Shown here one piece after another: positions 36,515 through 48,696 of a stretch of DNA of 64,000 nucleotides (positions are counted from its first letter, which is position 1; every line of letters starts with the position of its first letter). The position numbers and the translations under genes are program-made. Below the pieces are notes generated by a model. It worked only from the letters and a program-made list of their open reading frames with translations, did no database searches and had not been told where the DNA came from. The DNA is from Oculatella sp. LEGE 06141 (GTDB lineage Bacteria > Cyanobacteriota > Cyanobacteriia > Elainellales > Elainellaceae). The stretch is from assembly GCF_015207605.1 (NCBI RefSeq), contig NZ_JADEWO010000010.1, forward strand, positions 1 to 64,000. The letters are read 5' to 3'.

Positions 36515-36760
36515 AGAATCACCAGCACGTTAATGTTGCCTCAACCGGCATTCGCAACCAGTGATTGATCAGACAAATCATGGCTGAATACACAATCTAA
36601 GCTTCACTATTTAACCCTGGATGGTTCAGAATTGGACACCATAAATCCAAAACACAGCCAAAGAGCCGAATCACGCTAAACTAACAAACGGTCAAGTCAA
36701 ACGGTCAAGTGCGCTTCAATTTTTTCACACACTCCGGCTACCCAGTCTAAAACGCCCCTA

Positions 36761-37477
36761 ATGTCTGATTGGTTTTATCCCTACCCAACGCTTTATCCCG
36801 GTGTGCTGGTCAACCGCTATAAACGCTTCTTTGCCGATATCACCCTCGACACAGGCGAGCTAATTACAGCCCACTGCCCTAACACTGGCCCTATGACTGG
36901 CATTTGCACCCTGGGGAGCCGCGTTTGGGTGTCGCGCAGCAATAACCCAAAGCGCAAACTGGCTTACACCTGGGAACTGATTGAAGTTAACGACAACGAA
37001 CCCACATGGGCTGGAGTCAACACAGCCTTGCCCAATCGGGTGATCAAATCGGCGTTAGAAGCAAACCTGTTTCCCGAATTGGGAGCCTATAGCCAGGTGC
37101 GGGGAGAAGTTTGCTATGGCGAAAAGTGCCGGGTCGATTTTTTACTGCAAGCCGACAACCAGGCTCTCACCTATGTAGAGGTGAAGAACACGACCTGGGT
37201 ACAGGGCGCAGTTGCTTTGTTTCCAGATACCGTCACCACTCGCGGCCAAAAGCATCTTCTGGAACTGACCGCCCTGCTACCGACAGCGCGATCGGTCATG
37301 CTGTACTTCATCAATCGGGGAGACTGCGCCTATTTTGCCCCTGGCGAAAGCGCCGACCCAGTTTATGCCCGTTTACTGCGAGAGGCGATCGCTCTCGGTT
37401 TAACAGTGCTGCCCTGCCGCTTCGACGTTACCCCCACTGGGCTTCGCTATTTGGGCTTAGCCGAACTAAAAATCTGA
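36761..37477 (+). CDS. sfsA: SfsA-family nuclease
   Basis: A 238-residue protein of the SfsA family. Marks: ELITAHCPNTGPMTGICTLG, NDNEPTWAGVNTALPNRVI, and a PD-(D/E)xK-like core with VDFLLQADNQALTYVEVKNTTW (Asp, Glu-x-Lys). Named sugar fermentation stimulation protein, it is now viewed as a nucleic-acid-binding nuclease, although its in vivo role is not clear. Length matches the family. Confidence 0.93.
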   Translation: MSDWFYPYPTLYPGVLVNRYKRFFADITLDTGELITAHCPNTGPMTGICTLGSRVWVSRSNNPKRKLAYTWELIEVNDNEPTWAGVNTALPNRVIKSALEANLFPELGAYSQVRGEVCYGEKCRVDFLLQADNQALTYVEVKNTTWVQGAVALFPDTVTTRGQKHLLELTALLPTARSVMLYFINRGDCAYFAPGESADPVYARLLREAIALGLTVLPCRFDVTPTGLRYLGLAELKI

Positions 37478-37549
37478 CCGATGCCCAGTCTTTCCCTTTC
37501 CTCTGGTGCTGAATCACAGTGGAAGGATTGCGTTACGATCTGGGTTGAG

Positions 37550-37565
37550 TTTTTCACGTGAAACC
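37550..37565. other. parS-like palindrome
   Basis: TTTTTCACGTGAAACC matches the bacterial ParB-binding parS consensus TGTTTCACGTGAAACA at 14 of 16 positions. The inner TTTCACGTGAAA is a perfect palindrome. It lies between SfsA and a small Cys-rich gene. A single hit of this quality is only suggestive; parS sites normally cluster near the replication origin. Confidence 0.45.
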
Positions 37566-37668
37566 ATGACATTCAAGACAGGTAACTAACTTTAAGCCCA
37601 ATAGCGCTGAAGGTTATGGTTTCATCTGCTTTGTAATGCAAGTTTTAACGAGAGAGGAGACCAATTCA

Positions 37669-37896
37669 ATGAATCCGGCTGATGTAAATTGTGCGGTTGA
37701 TTGCGTTAATGGCTGCATGTTGGGCGACCAGTGCCCCAAGAAAGAATATGGAGCGCAAGCGTCCAAGTTCATTTCAGAAACATCATTAGATGACATGCTG
37801 GCGATCGCAGAAGAAGCCATTCGTAAAAAAGCAACGCAGCCGCCCCAGTGGGTTTTTCCAGAGGACGGAATCCCCCCACGGGATGAACCGACATAA
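37669..37896 (+). CDS. Small Cys-rich protein of unknown function
   Basis: A 75-residue protein starting MNPADVNCAVDCVNGCMLGD. The Cys pattern C-x3-C-x3-C-x5-C ends with QCPKKEYGAQASKF. The start is fixed by GAGGAGA just upstream; an in-frame ATG at 37636 is less likely. The C-terminal part AIAEEAIRKKATQPPQWVFPEDG is helical. I recall similar short cyanobacterial proteins but no function. The Cys cluster suggests metal or Fe-S binding, which is inference. Confidence 0.75.
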   Translation: MNPADVNCAVDCVNGCMLGDQCPKKEYGAQASKFISETSLDDMLAIAEEAIRKKATQPPQWVFPEDGIPPRDEPT

Positions 37897-38186
37897 GGAA
37901 TGCCAACCTGAAACTGCACCCAATGTCCATCGTCAAGCCCGGCATTACTCACCATCGGTTTTGCTTAACAGAGGTAAGTTACTGCAACGCAATTTGCATC
38001 ATCTCAACCCTATAAAACAGTAAGTTAACCACCTGTTGTTCCACGACTATTCCGCAAAATGCTGCCCGATTGAACCGAAGCAACTGATGTAAACTATCCG
38101 TTAGATAGGACGTTAAATATCTTTACGGCAGTTGCAAAAGCTCAAACGTTTGCTAAGCATTGCTACTAAGTTTGTGCTGTAATAAG

Positions 38187-38340
38187 GCACGGGTTGACGT
38201 TTTCGGGTTAGCTTAATCAGCACTAACGCTAGTTTGTCGGTGAATTTGAGGAGTGATTCTGCGAGAGAAACAAGTTGCAACGGCCTTGATCAAGCACTTG
38301 ATCCCGAAATCTAAAAACTAGTTTAAAAACAGACCCGTGC
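38187..38340 (+). promoter_or_regulatory. Possible structured leader of pnp
   Basis: The 540-bp gap upstream of pnp (37897-38440) has no gene. GCACGGGT (38187-38194) and ACCCGTGC (38333-38340) are perfectly complementary. Between them lie a GATCAAG/CTTGATC inverted repeat (38288-38303) and the palindrome AAACTAGTTT (38315-38324). If transcribed, this would be a closed leader. A regulatory role is only inferred. Confidence 0.35.
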
Positions 38341-38440
38341 GGTTTCTTTAGGTAACTGGTAGCCACAACAGCACAAGTGTATCAATGCTACGATTGCCAC
38401 AGAAGAAAAAAGAGGAAATAGTTTAAGGACGAAGCACTAC

Positions 38441-40591
38441 ATGGTAGAGGAAATTGATAAGTCAATATCCTTTGATGGACGGGATATTAGGCTGAAAGTG
38501 GGTCTGCTTGCACCCCAAGCAGGCGGTTCGGTGTTAGTTCAATCAGGAGACACCGCTGTTTTTGTCACCGCGACACGAGCCTCTGGACGGGAAGGCATTG
38601 ATTTTTTACCCCTGCTAGTAGATTACGAAGAAAGACTCTATGCAGCAGGACGAATTCCAGGAGGATTTCTGCGACGAGAAGGGCGTCCGCCTGAGAAGGC
38701 CACGCTGGTGAGCCGCTTGATCGACCGCCCGATGAGACCGCTATTTCCATCCTGGTTGCGAGACGACATTCAAATCGTAGCGACAACGCTATCGATGGAT
38801 GAACAGGTACCCCCAGATGTTCTGGCGGTAACGGGTGCATCGATCGCTACATTGTTAGCAAAGATTCCATTTCAAGGACCAATGGCAGCCGTGCGCGTCG
38901 GTTTGGTTGGCGATGATTTCATCATTAACCCCACCTACAGCGAAATCGAATCGGGTGATCTGGATCTGGTGGTGGCTGGTTCCCCGGATGGGGTCATTAT
39001 GGTGGAAGCCGGAGCAAATCAACTGCCTGAGCAAGACATCATTGAAGCGATCGACTTTGGTTACGAAGCCGTACGAGATCTAATCAAAGCACAGCAAGAT
39101 TTAATCGCCGAATTAGGAATTGAAATGGTGCAAGAAGCACCACCAGAAGTCGATACGACACTGGAGCAGTTCATCAGCGAACGGGTAACCGACTCGGTTA
39201 AAAAAGTGCTGGCTCACTTTGAGTACACCAAGGGCGAACGGGATGCGGCTTTAGACGAAATTAAAGAGGCGATCGCCGCAGAGATTGCCGAGCGTCCCGA
39301 AACCGATCCGGCTCATATGGCGGCAGCGGCTGACCCTAAAGCCCTCGGCAATACGTTTAAGAGCATCACCAAAAAGCTAATGCGCCGCCAAATTGTCGAA
39401 GATGGTGTGCGGGTAGATGGTCGCAAACTGGATGAGGTACGGAAAATTACTTGCCGCACCAAGGTTTTGCCATCTCGCGTCCACGGTAGCGGCCTGTTTC
39501 AGCGCGAGCTGACCCAGGTGCTGTCGGTGGTGACGTTAGGAACTCCCGGCGATGCTCAGGCGTTGGATGACCTGCATCCTGACGAACAAAAACGGTATCT
39601 GCATCATTACAACTTCCCGCCTTACTCGGTTGGGGAAACCCGACCAATGCGATCGCCCGGTCGTCGAGAAATTGGTCACGGGGCGCTGGCTGAACGGGCG
39701 ATCGTTCCCGTCTTGCCTCCCAAAGAAACCTTCCCTTACGTAATTCGGGTGGTTTCTGAAGTGCTGTCCTCCAACGGTTCCACCTCAATGGGTTCCGTTT
39801 GCGGTTCTACCCTCTCTCTGATGGATGCGGGTGTACCTATCCTGAAGCCCGTGAGCGGTGCTGCAATGGGGTTAATCAAGGAAGGCGATGAAGTTCGCAT
39901 TCTGACCGACATCCAGGGCATTGAGGACTTTCTGGGCGACATGGATTTCAAAGTCGCTGGCACCGACAGCGGCATCACGGCGCTTCAGATGGATATGAAA
40001 ATCACCGGATTGCCAATTAAGGTAATCGCGGATGCGATTCATCAAGCCAAATCGGCTCGGATGCACATCCTCGAAAAGATGTTGGCGACCATCGACCAGC
40101 CCAATCCAGACCTGTCTCCCTACGCGCCGCGCCTGCTGACCATCAAGATCGACCCCGACTTGATTGGCATGATCATTGGTCCCGGTGGTAAAACCATCAA
40201 GGGGATTACAGAACAAACCGGAGCCAAGGTTGACATCGAAGATGACGGTACGGTGACGATCTCAGCCGTTGAAGGTGAAAAAGCCAAGCAAGCGCGTGCC
40301 ATTATCGAAGGCATGACGAAAAAACTCAGCGCTGGCGATGTGTTTGCGGGTCGCGTGACGCGCATTATTCCCATCGGCGCGTTTGTTGAGTTTCTTCCCG
40401 GCAAGGAAGGCATGATCCACATCTCGCAACTGGCCGACTATCGAGTGGGCAAGGTTGAAGATGAAGTCGCGATCGGCGATGAAGTGATTGTTAAAGTCCG
40501 AGAAATCGACGGTCGAGGACGAATTAACCTGACCCGTTTGGGCATTCACCCAGACGAAGCCGCTGCTGCCCGTGAAGCAGCCGCAACCTGA
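38441..40591 (+). CDS. pnp: Polyribonucleotide nucleotidyltransferase
   Basis: A 716-residue PNPase. Two RNase PH-like domains (about 1-215 and 300-535, with [46 protein letters not shown]), a helical linker, a KH domain ([16 protein letters not shown] near residue 567) and an S1 domain ([33 protein letters not shown] near residue 640). It degrades RNA 3' to 5' by phosphorolysis and can add tails. In cyanobacteria, which lack poly(A) polymerase, it makes the heteropolymeric tails. AAGGAC is upstream of the ATG. The domain set is complete. Confidence 0.97.
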   Translation: MVEEIDKSISFDGRDIRLKVGLLAPQAGGSVLVQSGDTAVFVTATRASGREGIDFLPLLVDYEERLYAAGRIPGGFLRREGRPPEKATLVSRLIDRPMRPLFPSWLRDDIQIVATTLSMDEQVPPDVLAVTGASIATLLAKIPFQGPMAAVRVGLVGDDFIINPTYSEIESGDLDLVVAGSPDGVIMVEAGANQLPEQDIIEAIDFGYEAVRDLIKAQQDLIAELGIEMVQEAPPEVDTTLEQFISERVTDSVKKVLAHFEYTKGERDAALDEIKEAIAAEIAERPETDPAHMAAAADPKALGNTFKSITKKLMRRQIVEDGVRVDGRKLDEVRKITCRTKVLPSRVHGSGLFQRELTQVLSVVTLGTPGDAQALDDLHPDEQKRYLHHYNFPPYSVGETRPMRSPGRREIGHGALAERAIVPVLPPKETFPYVIRVVSEVLSSNGSTSMGSVCGSTLSLMDAGVPILKPVSGAAMGLIKEGDEVRILTDIQGIEDFLGDMDFKVAGTDSGITALQMDMKITGLPIKVIADAIHQAKSARMHILEKMLATIDQPNPDLSPYAPRLLTIKIDPDLIGMIIGPGGKTIKGITEQTGAKVDIEDDGTVTISAVEGEKAKQARAIIEGMTKKLSAGDVFAGRVTRIIPIGAFVEFLPGKEGMIHISQLADYRVGKVEDEVAIGDEVIVKVREIDGRGRINLTRLGIHPDEAAAAREAAAT

Positions 40592-41238
40592 TCAGTTGTT
40601 AGCCACACTGCATTAGTACCCTGCATTAGGAGTTAGGGAAATTAGCGCGGATTTTGCCCGGTTGAGCGTTGGGTATTCCACCTCTAACCCTCCACCTTCA
40701 AAATTCATCCCTACTCCTAGGCTCCTTTCTGAGTCAGTGGCTAGCCAATCAGTCCATTTTGTCGAATGACCTTGCTGCATTAACCTCACGGTACTCAGTA
40801 GTTGGCTTCCGTTGTATGGGCAGGTCTATTCTCACCGCCAATGAGGTAGGTTGTACAATAAGGTTCAGAACGGCACTGTCCAGAGGTGCCAAGCTTTCAA
40901 GACCAGGCTTTTTCTGCTGCTAGTAACACTCTGTGTTGTCTTCAACAGACTGTTAACTACCCAAACCGCACATGAATTTTGACCGATCGAGACATTCATC
41001 TATTTCTCTAATGGGACGGTCTGCATCTGCGAATAGGCTTTGTTTGCTGGAGTAAGCGGGCACAAAATTTCTTGGCACCGTACCAACGAGGCGTGCTTTG
41101 CGCTTGTAATCACCCGAGCAGGCTTTGCAGAACCCCATCGTTTAGCGGCATGGCTGCTCCCAACGCTAAAGATGCAAAAGCGTGAGCCTGTTTCTCCAAT
41201 CGTTTTTGTTGCAGCGAAGTTGAGAGATTGTAACTTGC
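40592..41238. other. Intergenic region between pnp and the SNF2 gene
   Basis: About 650 bp. I see no credible gene, no tRNA and no long hairpin. It must hold the pnp terminator and the SNF2-gene promoter. Confidence 0.4.
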
Positions 41239-44799
<3,561 letters not shown>

Positions 44800-44884
44800 C
44801 CGAGGTACCCACACAGCGAGAGCCGTCCCGCTGAACCCGACAAAAACCCTGGGTAGGGCGACGTTTCCCTATGCCGCAGGCTAT

Positions 44885-44981
44885 TTACAGCTATTTTTAT
44901 TTGCATTCACCACACCTCAACCCATACACCCCACATCCATCTTGGCGAGACCATAGCTGACTCGATTAAGAACTGCTGTAA
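44885..44981. mobile_element. MITE-like element, copy 2
   Basis: The same 97-bp element as at 27975-28071: starts TTACAGC, ends GCTGTAA, and shares CATTTGCATTCACCACAC-type core sequence with the other copy (ATTTGCATTCACCACAC identical). TA dinucleotides flank CAGC and GCTG. It lies between the SNF2 gene and tRNA-His, in the same orientation as copy 1. Confidence 0.7.
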
Positions 44982-45097
44982 GTTTGATGATAGCCAGCTA
45001 TTTCAGCCACCATCCCTGGAATATTAGTTGGCAGACCTTCGATTACCAACCCGTCGAGCAATTACCAGATTTGCCACAATTCCAATTGCCAGTAGTG

Positions 45098-45125
45098 TTC
45101 ACCCTTAGATAGAATGTGATATAGT
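45098..45125 (+). promoter_or_regulatory. Probable promoter of tRNA-His
   Basis: TTCACC (-35-like, 45098-45103), 16-bp spacer, TATAGT (-10-like, 45120-45125). The predicted start lies about 6 bp before the mature tRNA, which fits a short 5' leader. Confidence 0.5.
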
Positions 45126-45137
45126 CAGAAACGCTAT

Positions 45138-45211
45138 GGCGAGCGTAGCCAAGTGGTTAAGGCAGCGGATTGTGGTTCCGCCACTCGGGGGTTCGAGTCC
45201 CCTCGTTCGCC
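45138..45211 (+). tRNA. tRNA-His (GTG anticodon)
   Basis: A complete cloverleaf. The acceptor stem GCGAGCG pairs with CGTTCGC (one G-U). G at 45138 is the extra G-1 that marks tRNA-His and faces discriminator C 45211. The anticodon arm GCGGA-TTGTGGT-TCCGC carries anticodon GTG. T arm: CGGGG-GTTCGAG-TCCCC-like with GGTTCGAGTCC. CCA is not encoded. Confidence 0.96.
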
Positions 45212-45380
45212 CTTCTTATGGTTTCACTGCAAGAAGAGGGAGTTTCATCTCAGAAACTCTCTCTTTTTGTTGGCATCAATGAGTGTGATCGGCGCTCTGT
45301 ATTTGCTCAACATCTGTATCCGCTCAGCAAGAGACAACCGTTCATCAAACCAGAGGTCTGGTACTGCTGCAAGCGGTGGT

Positions 45381-46727
45381 TCAGGCCACAAGAAAACTGG
45401 CAGCGGTTAAATCGCCCGCACTGATATTGGACAAAACGGCCAGGGGCTTGAACCCGCCTGCAATATCCCCATTCGCATCAATGCGGACGACAGCGCCCTC
45501 GCTCACCTGTGCCACGCGGATATACGCCGCAAACCGATTTGAGTCACCGTACTCTGGTTTGTTGAAAATCGTCGTCAGGTCGATCAGGTCTTGACCGATC
45601 TGGAAGTCGGCAATGATGTCTCTACCGTGGTTAGGGTTGCCATAGAGAAAGCGATCGCGCCCTAACCCGCCTCGCAGCAGATCTGCGCCTTCTGCACCAG
45701 TCAGGTCATCCCGACCGCCGCCACCCACCAGCGTGTCTGCTTGCTCGCCACCCAGCAAAACATCATTCCCTGCATTACCCTGAAGAAAATCGCTGCCTCC
45801 CCGGCCACTGAGGCGATCGTTGCCGCTGAAGCCCACCAGCCGATCGTCCTCCAGCGTCCCGATGCGAGTCACATCGTCTGTAATGCCAGAAATAACGCTA
45901 CTGCGAAACGCATTGGCAAAGAGGCTATGGCTGCGTGCGGTGGGATGCACCTCATCCCAAAAGAAGAACTGGTTGGGGTCGGCAGCCGGATCGGCAGGAG
46001 TCAGGCCATTCAAGAAGGGGGAAGTTGTATTAGAAAAGCCAAACGCAGAAGGGTCTTGAGCAATGCTTTCACCCAGAGAAAACAGATCGGTCAAAATTAC
46101 ATTGGTACCCGGAAATGTGGCCTCTAGTTGAGTCAGTGTAGACTCCAGAGCGGCGTTAAACGTGGTGCTCAAAACAGTTAAAGGTTGCAACAGTCCCGCT
46201 TCAAGACTACGAGGCGTTCGCCCCAGGTTAGGGGTTTTAGCAACCACAATGTTTCTGGCTCCAGCCTGTGCCAGGGTTGATACTACAGTGGCAATGTTAT
46301 TCACAGCCGCATTCACAGCTGCACCTGGGTCGGTTGGCTGGTTCAAAAAGTCATTACCGCCTGCCCAGATAAAGTACAAATCCTCTGCCCCGGCTCCCAA
46401 CTCAGCGGCCTGACTGGTGAACCGATCAAGCTGATCGAGTAAGCCGCCAGGTTTTAACAGTGGATTATCAAGGTTGTTGGTGCGATCGGTTCTGGCTCCA
46501 CCAACGGCAAAATTAGTACGATCGGACAGGGGCAACCCCAGTTGTGCGGCCAGTCGTTCAACCGCCAGCGGCCCATTGGAAAAACGTCCATCAAAGTAAG
46601 GCGGACTGGGAGGAACTAGACCAATCGTCGCTGCGAAAAGGTTTCCAGTATCAACCAGACTGTCTCCAAAGGCAAACAGTTCAGCCATAGGCTGGGAGGT
46701 CAGACTATCACCATTAGTCGTTTGCAT
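45381..46727 (-). CDS. GDSL esterase/lipase with RTX calcium-binding repeats
   Basis: A 448-residue secreted-type hydrolase; start MQTTNGDSLTSQPMAELFAF is chosen, with the upstream in-frame ATG at 46808 less likely. SGNH/GDSL family: Ser in ELFAFGDSLVDTGN, Gly/Asn block WAGGNDFL, His in FWDEVHPTARSH. A block of glycine/aspartate nonapeptide (RTX) repeats follows (about 300-380: FSGNDRLSGRGGSDFLQGN and so on). The C-terminal DLIDLTTIF and AASFLVA fit a type I secretion signal. There is no N-terminal signal peptide, consistent with type I export. Transporter genes are not in the window. Substrate unknown: lipid or carbohydrate esters. Confidence 0.9.
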   Translation of the reverse strand: MQTTNGDSLTSQPMAELFAFGDSLVDTGNLFAATIGLVPPSPPYFDGRFSNGPLAVERLAAQLGLPLSDRTNFAVGGARTDRTNNLDNPLLKPGGLLDQLDRFTSQAAELGAGAEDLYFIWAGGNDFLNQPTDPGAAVNAAVNNIATVVSTLAQAGARNIVVAKTPNLGRTPRSLEAGLLQPLTVLSTTFNAALESTLTQLEATFPGTNVILTDLFSLGESIAQDPSAFGFSNTTSPFLNGLTPADPAADPNQFFFWDEVHPTARSHSLFANAFRSSVISGITDDVTRIGTLEDDRLVGFSGNDRLSGRGGSDFLQGNAGNDVLLGGEQADTLVGGGGRDDLTGAEGADLLRGGLGRDRFLYGNPNHGRDIIADFQIGQDLIDLTTIFNKPEYGDSNRFAAYIRVAQVSEGAVVRIDANGDIAGGFKPLAVLSNISAGDLTAASFLVA

Positions 46728-47560
46728 CAGCGTGATTCTCAATCTTGATGTTGTAACTGGTTTGTCGTCACAATCAACGGTGTCATTCACAGGCCATGTC
46801 CTACCCAACGGTGACGGATTAGACCCGTCTATTGCCGCGACTTGAACTCCACCTTAAAACCCAATGAATGCCGCATCTCATCAACGTTTCGTGACGTTTG
46901 AACAGTGTTGCAGAAGAAAGAATAGATGATATCTATCTAAAGCAAGGTGCTATTTAGTATCAATTAAAATTGGAAACCGATGGGAAACAAGCGATCGCCC
47001 CAGCATTGGCCTCACGTTTTACCAGCCGCAGATTTTAAACTGCAAAAATGATGCCATCCCCTTACAACGGATGGCATCGCTAATGTTGAAATGACTCATC
47101 TAGCCCTTAGTCATACACAAAGGGCTTAAATCTAGCGCTAACCCAATTGTTGATCACACTCGCCTATGTCAACTACACAGATCAGGCTAATCAAATGGTG
47201 GTCAGAACAGCGGCTCCATGACCAACCCGTGTAAGCAGAGCCAATTTCTAACGATTCGGTACCCTGCCACTATCGGCTTACGAGTCCTTTAACAGTTGTG
47301 GGGTTACTTGAGAAGGCTAAAGACATACCACAACCCAGTCTCAATTCTTTAGCGGCAGGTGATAGGTAAGTGCTAAGAGCTTTCGGTTAGAAAAGAAATG
47401 TTGAGCAATATCCTACCGAATCAGGGTTGATAGACCCAATCTGGCAACAGGAAACCTTTGCTAGTGAGTTCAAAGAGTTCCCTCAACACCTGCGCCTTGC
47501 TTCAGCGCTTTTAAACCAGCGGGTTCAACCAACGAGTCTAATAGCAACGTGCTATCAAGT
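46728..47560. other. Long gap downstream of rpsU
   Basis: About 830 bp without a convincing coding frame between the GDSL esterase start and the rpsU stop. It contains a hairpin terminator at 47050-47078. The 480 bp between that hairpin and rpsU could be an rpsU 3' UTR or an independent small RNA on the minus strand; neither is shown by sequence alone. Confidence 0.4.
47050..47078 (-). terminator. Hairpin with U-tract on the minus strand
   Basis: GATGCCATCC and GGATGGCATC form a perfect 10-bp stem with a 9-nt loop. Read on the minus strand it is followed by ATTTTTG, as in an intrinsic terminator. The nearest upstream gene on that strand is rpsU, 480 bp away. Confidence 0.7.
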
Positions 47561-47749
47561 TTAGTAGCGAGAGCGGCGACGACGCTGTTTTTGTCTGGCG
47601 ATCGCCTTGCGCTTCCGCTTTTCAATGGGTGTTTCAAACTGGCGATTTTTTCGCATATCTGGAAAGATACCAGCCTGGGACACTTTCCGCTTGAATCGCC
47701 GCAACGCTGACTCAATTCCTTCATTTTCGCCAAGAATTACTTGGGTCAT
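47561..47749 (-). CDS. rpsU: 30S ribosomal protein S21
   Basis: A 62-residue basic protein reading [21 protein letters not shown], with [20 protein letters not shown] and a basic tail [20 protein letters not shown]-like. This is the S21 pattern, including the typical Arg/Lys-rich C-terminus. It binds the small subunit near the anti-Shine-Dalgarno region. GAGGAAACAGG is a strong ribosome binding site just before the ATG. It follows an RNA-binding protein gene, the arrangement known in cyanobacteria as rbp-rpsU. A strong hairpin lies between them. Confidence 0.95.
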   Translation of the reverse strand: MTQVILGENEGIESALRRFKRKVSQAGIFPDMRKNRQFETPIEKRKRKAIARQKQRRRRSRY

Positions 47750-47817
47750 CCTGTTTCCTCATAAGTGGACTCAACTTAAGCTGAATAACGGTGAATTATT
47801 CAGCAAGCCATCAGTAA

Positions 47818-47844
47818 AAAGGGTAGACATAGTGTCTACCCTTT
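47818..47844 (-). terminator. Attenuator-like hairpin between rbp and rpsU
   Basis: Perfect 12-bp stem (AAAGGGTAGACA and TGTCTACCCTTT) with a 3-nt loop, followed on the minus strand by TT, for TTTTT in all at the end. It is 33 bp after the rbp stop and 69 bp before rpsU. It could end most transcripts after rbp, so rpsU would be made at a lower, perhaps temperature-set, level. Confidence 0.85.
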
Positions 47845-47877
47845 CTACCGCAGACTTAACTCTTTGGGGTTCAAGCT

Positions 47878-48198
47878 CTAGTAGCGTCGGGAACCACCGC
47901 CACCGCCACCGCCACCTCTGTTGCCCCAGCTTCCACCGCCGGAGGAACCTCTTTCCTCACGGGGCTTAGCCTTGTTAACCCGCAGATCGCGCCCCATCCA
48001 TTCGGCACCATCTAAGGCTTCAATCGCAGCCGCTTCTTCGGCTTCTGATCCCATCTCGACAAAGGCAAATCCACGGGGGCGACCGGTTTCTCTGTCTGTA
48101 GGCAACTGCGCCCGCTTAACCGTTCCGTACTCTGAAAAGACTTGGGTAAGGTCATCCTGTGTGACCTCAAAAGATAAGTTACCGACGTAAATTGACAT
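47878..48198 (-). CDS. Glycine-rich RRM RNA-binding protein (Rbp)
   Basis: A 106-residue protein with one RNA recognition motif: RNP2 IYVGNL at residues 3-8 and RNP1 RGFAFVEM at about 43-50. A glycine-rich tail follows (about 80-106, [20 protein letters not shown]). Cyanobacterial Rbp proteins of this type are cold-induced and thought to act as RNA chaperones. GGAG lies 8 bases upstream of the ATG. It is the first gene of the rbp-rpsU unit. Confidence 0.95.
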   Translation of the reverse strand: MSIYVGNLSFEVTQDDLTQVFSEYGTVKRAQLPTDRETGRPRGFAFVEMGSEAEEAAAIEALDGAEWMGRDLRVNKAKPREERGSSGGGSWGNRGGGGGGGGSRRY

Positions 48199-48696
48199 GG
48201 AATATCTCCAGAATCAGCGAGTGTAGAGAGTTAGATTCGGAGAAACGCTTAAAAAACGCATTACACAACCGAATAAACCTTACATAGAGACACTAGCACA
48301 GGATTCACCGCACTAGAGAAGAACTACATAAAGACTTAAAGACTTGAACTCGATTCAATTCTTGCTTGTATGAAGCATCAGAAGATATTTTTTTCTTCTC
48401 CCTTCAGTGTAGTCTGTTATGACCGATCGCGGGGGAGCAATTTCTAATACAATGCCCGTAATCAGTACCGACCACCTTTGTGGGTTGTTTGAAAAGCTGC
48501 AAATGGCTACTTTTAATCCTTTTAGCGCAGTCTCTCACCAGCCTGGTTGGCTAATCAATCTGCTGTTGCAGGTTGGATTGAACACTACAACACTTATGCA
48601 TTCATCCAGGTTTTGTTGGGATGTGCTAGCGTCAGGCCAACCAAGGCAAAAATTCACCTTTTTGAGAGCTTTGGCAGGCAACCCGCTCAGCATCCC
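48199..48696. other. Region upstream of rbp
   Basis: About 500 bp between rbp and the rfbB stop. Cold-induced rbp genes usually have long 5' leaders, so part of this could be the rbp leader. A 100-codon plus-strand frame crossing into rfbB (48419-48721) shows no family character and is not annotated. No strong hairpin seen. Confidence 0.4.

Noticed and set aside
47470-47733. 88-codon frame in another register of the rpsU region
   Set aside because: S21 in the adjacent frame is unmistakable and has the better ribosome binding site.
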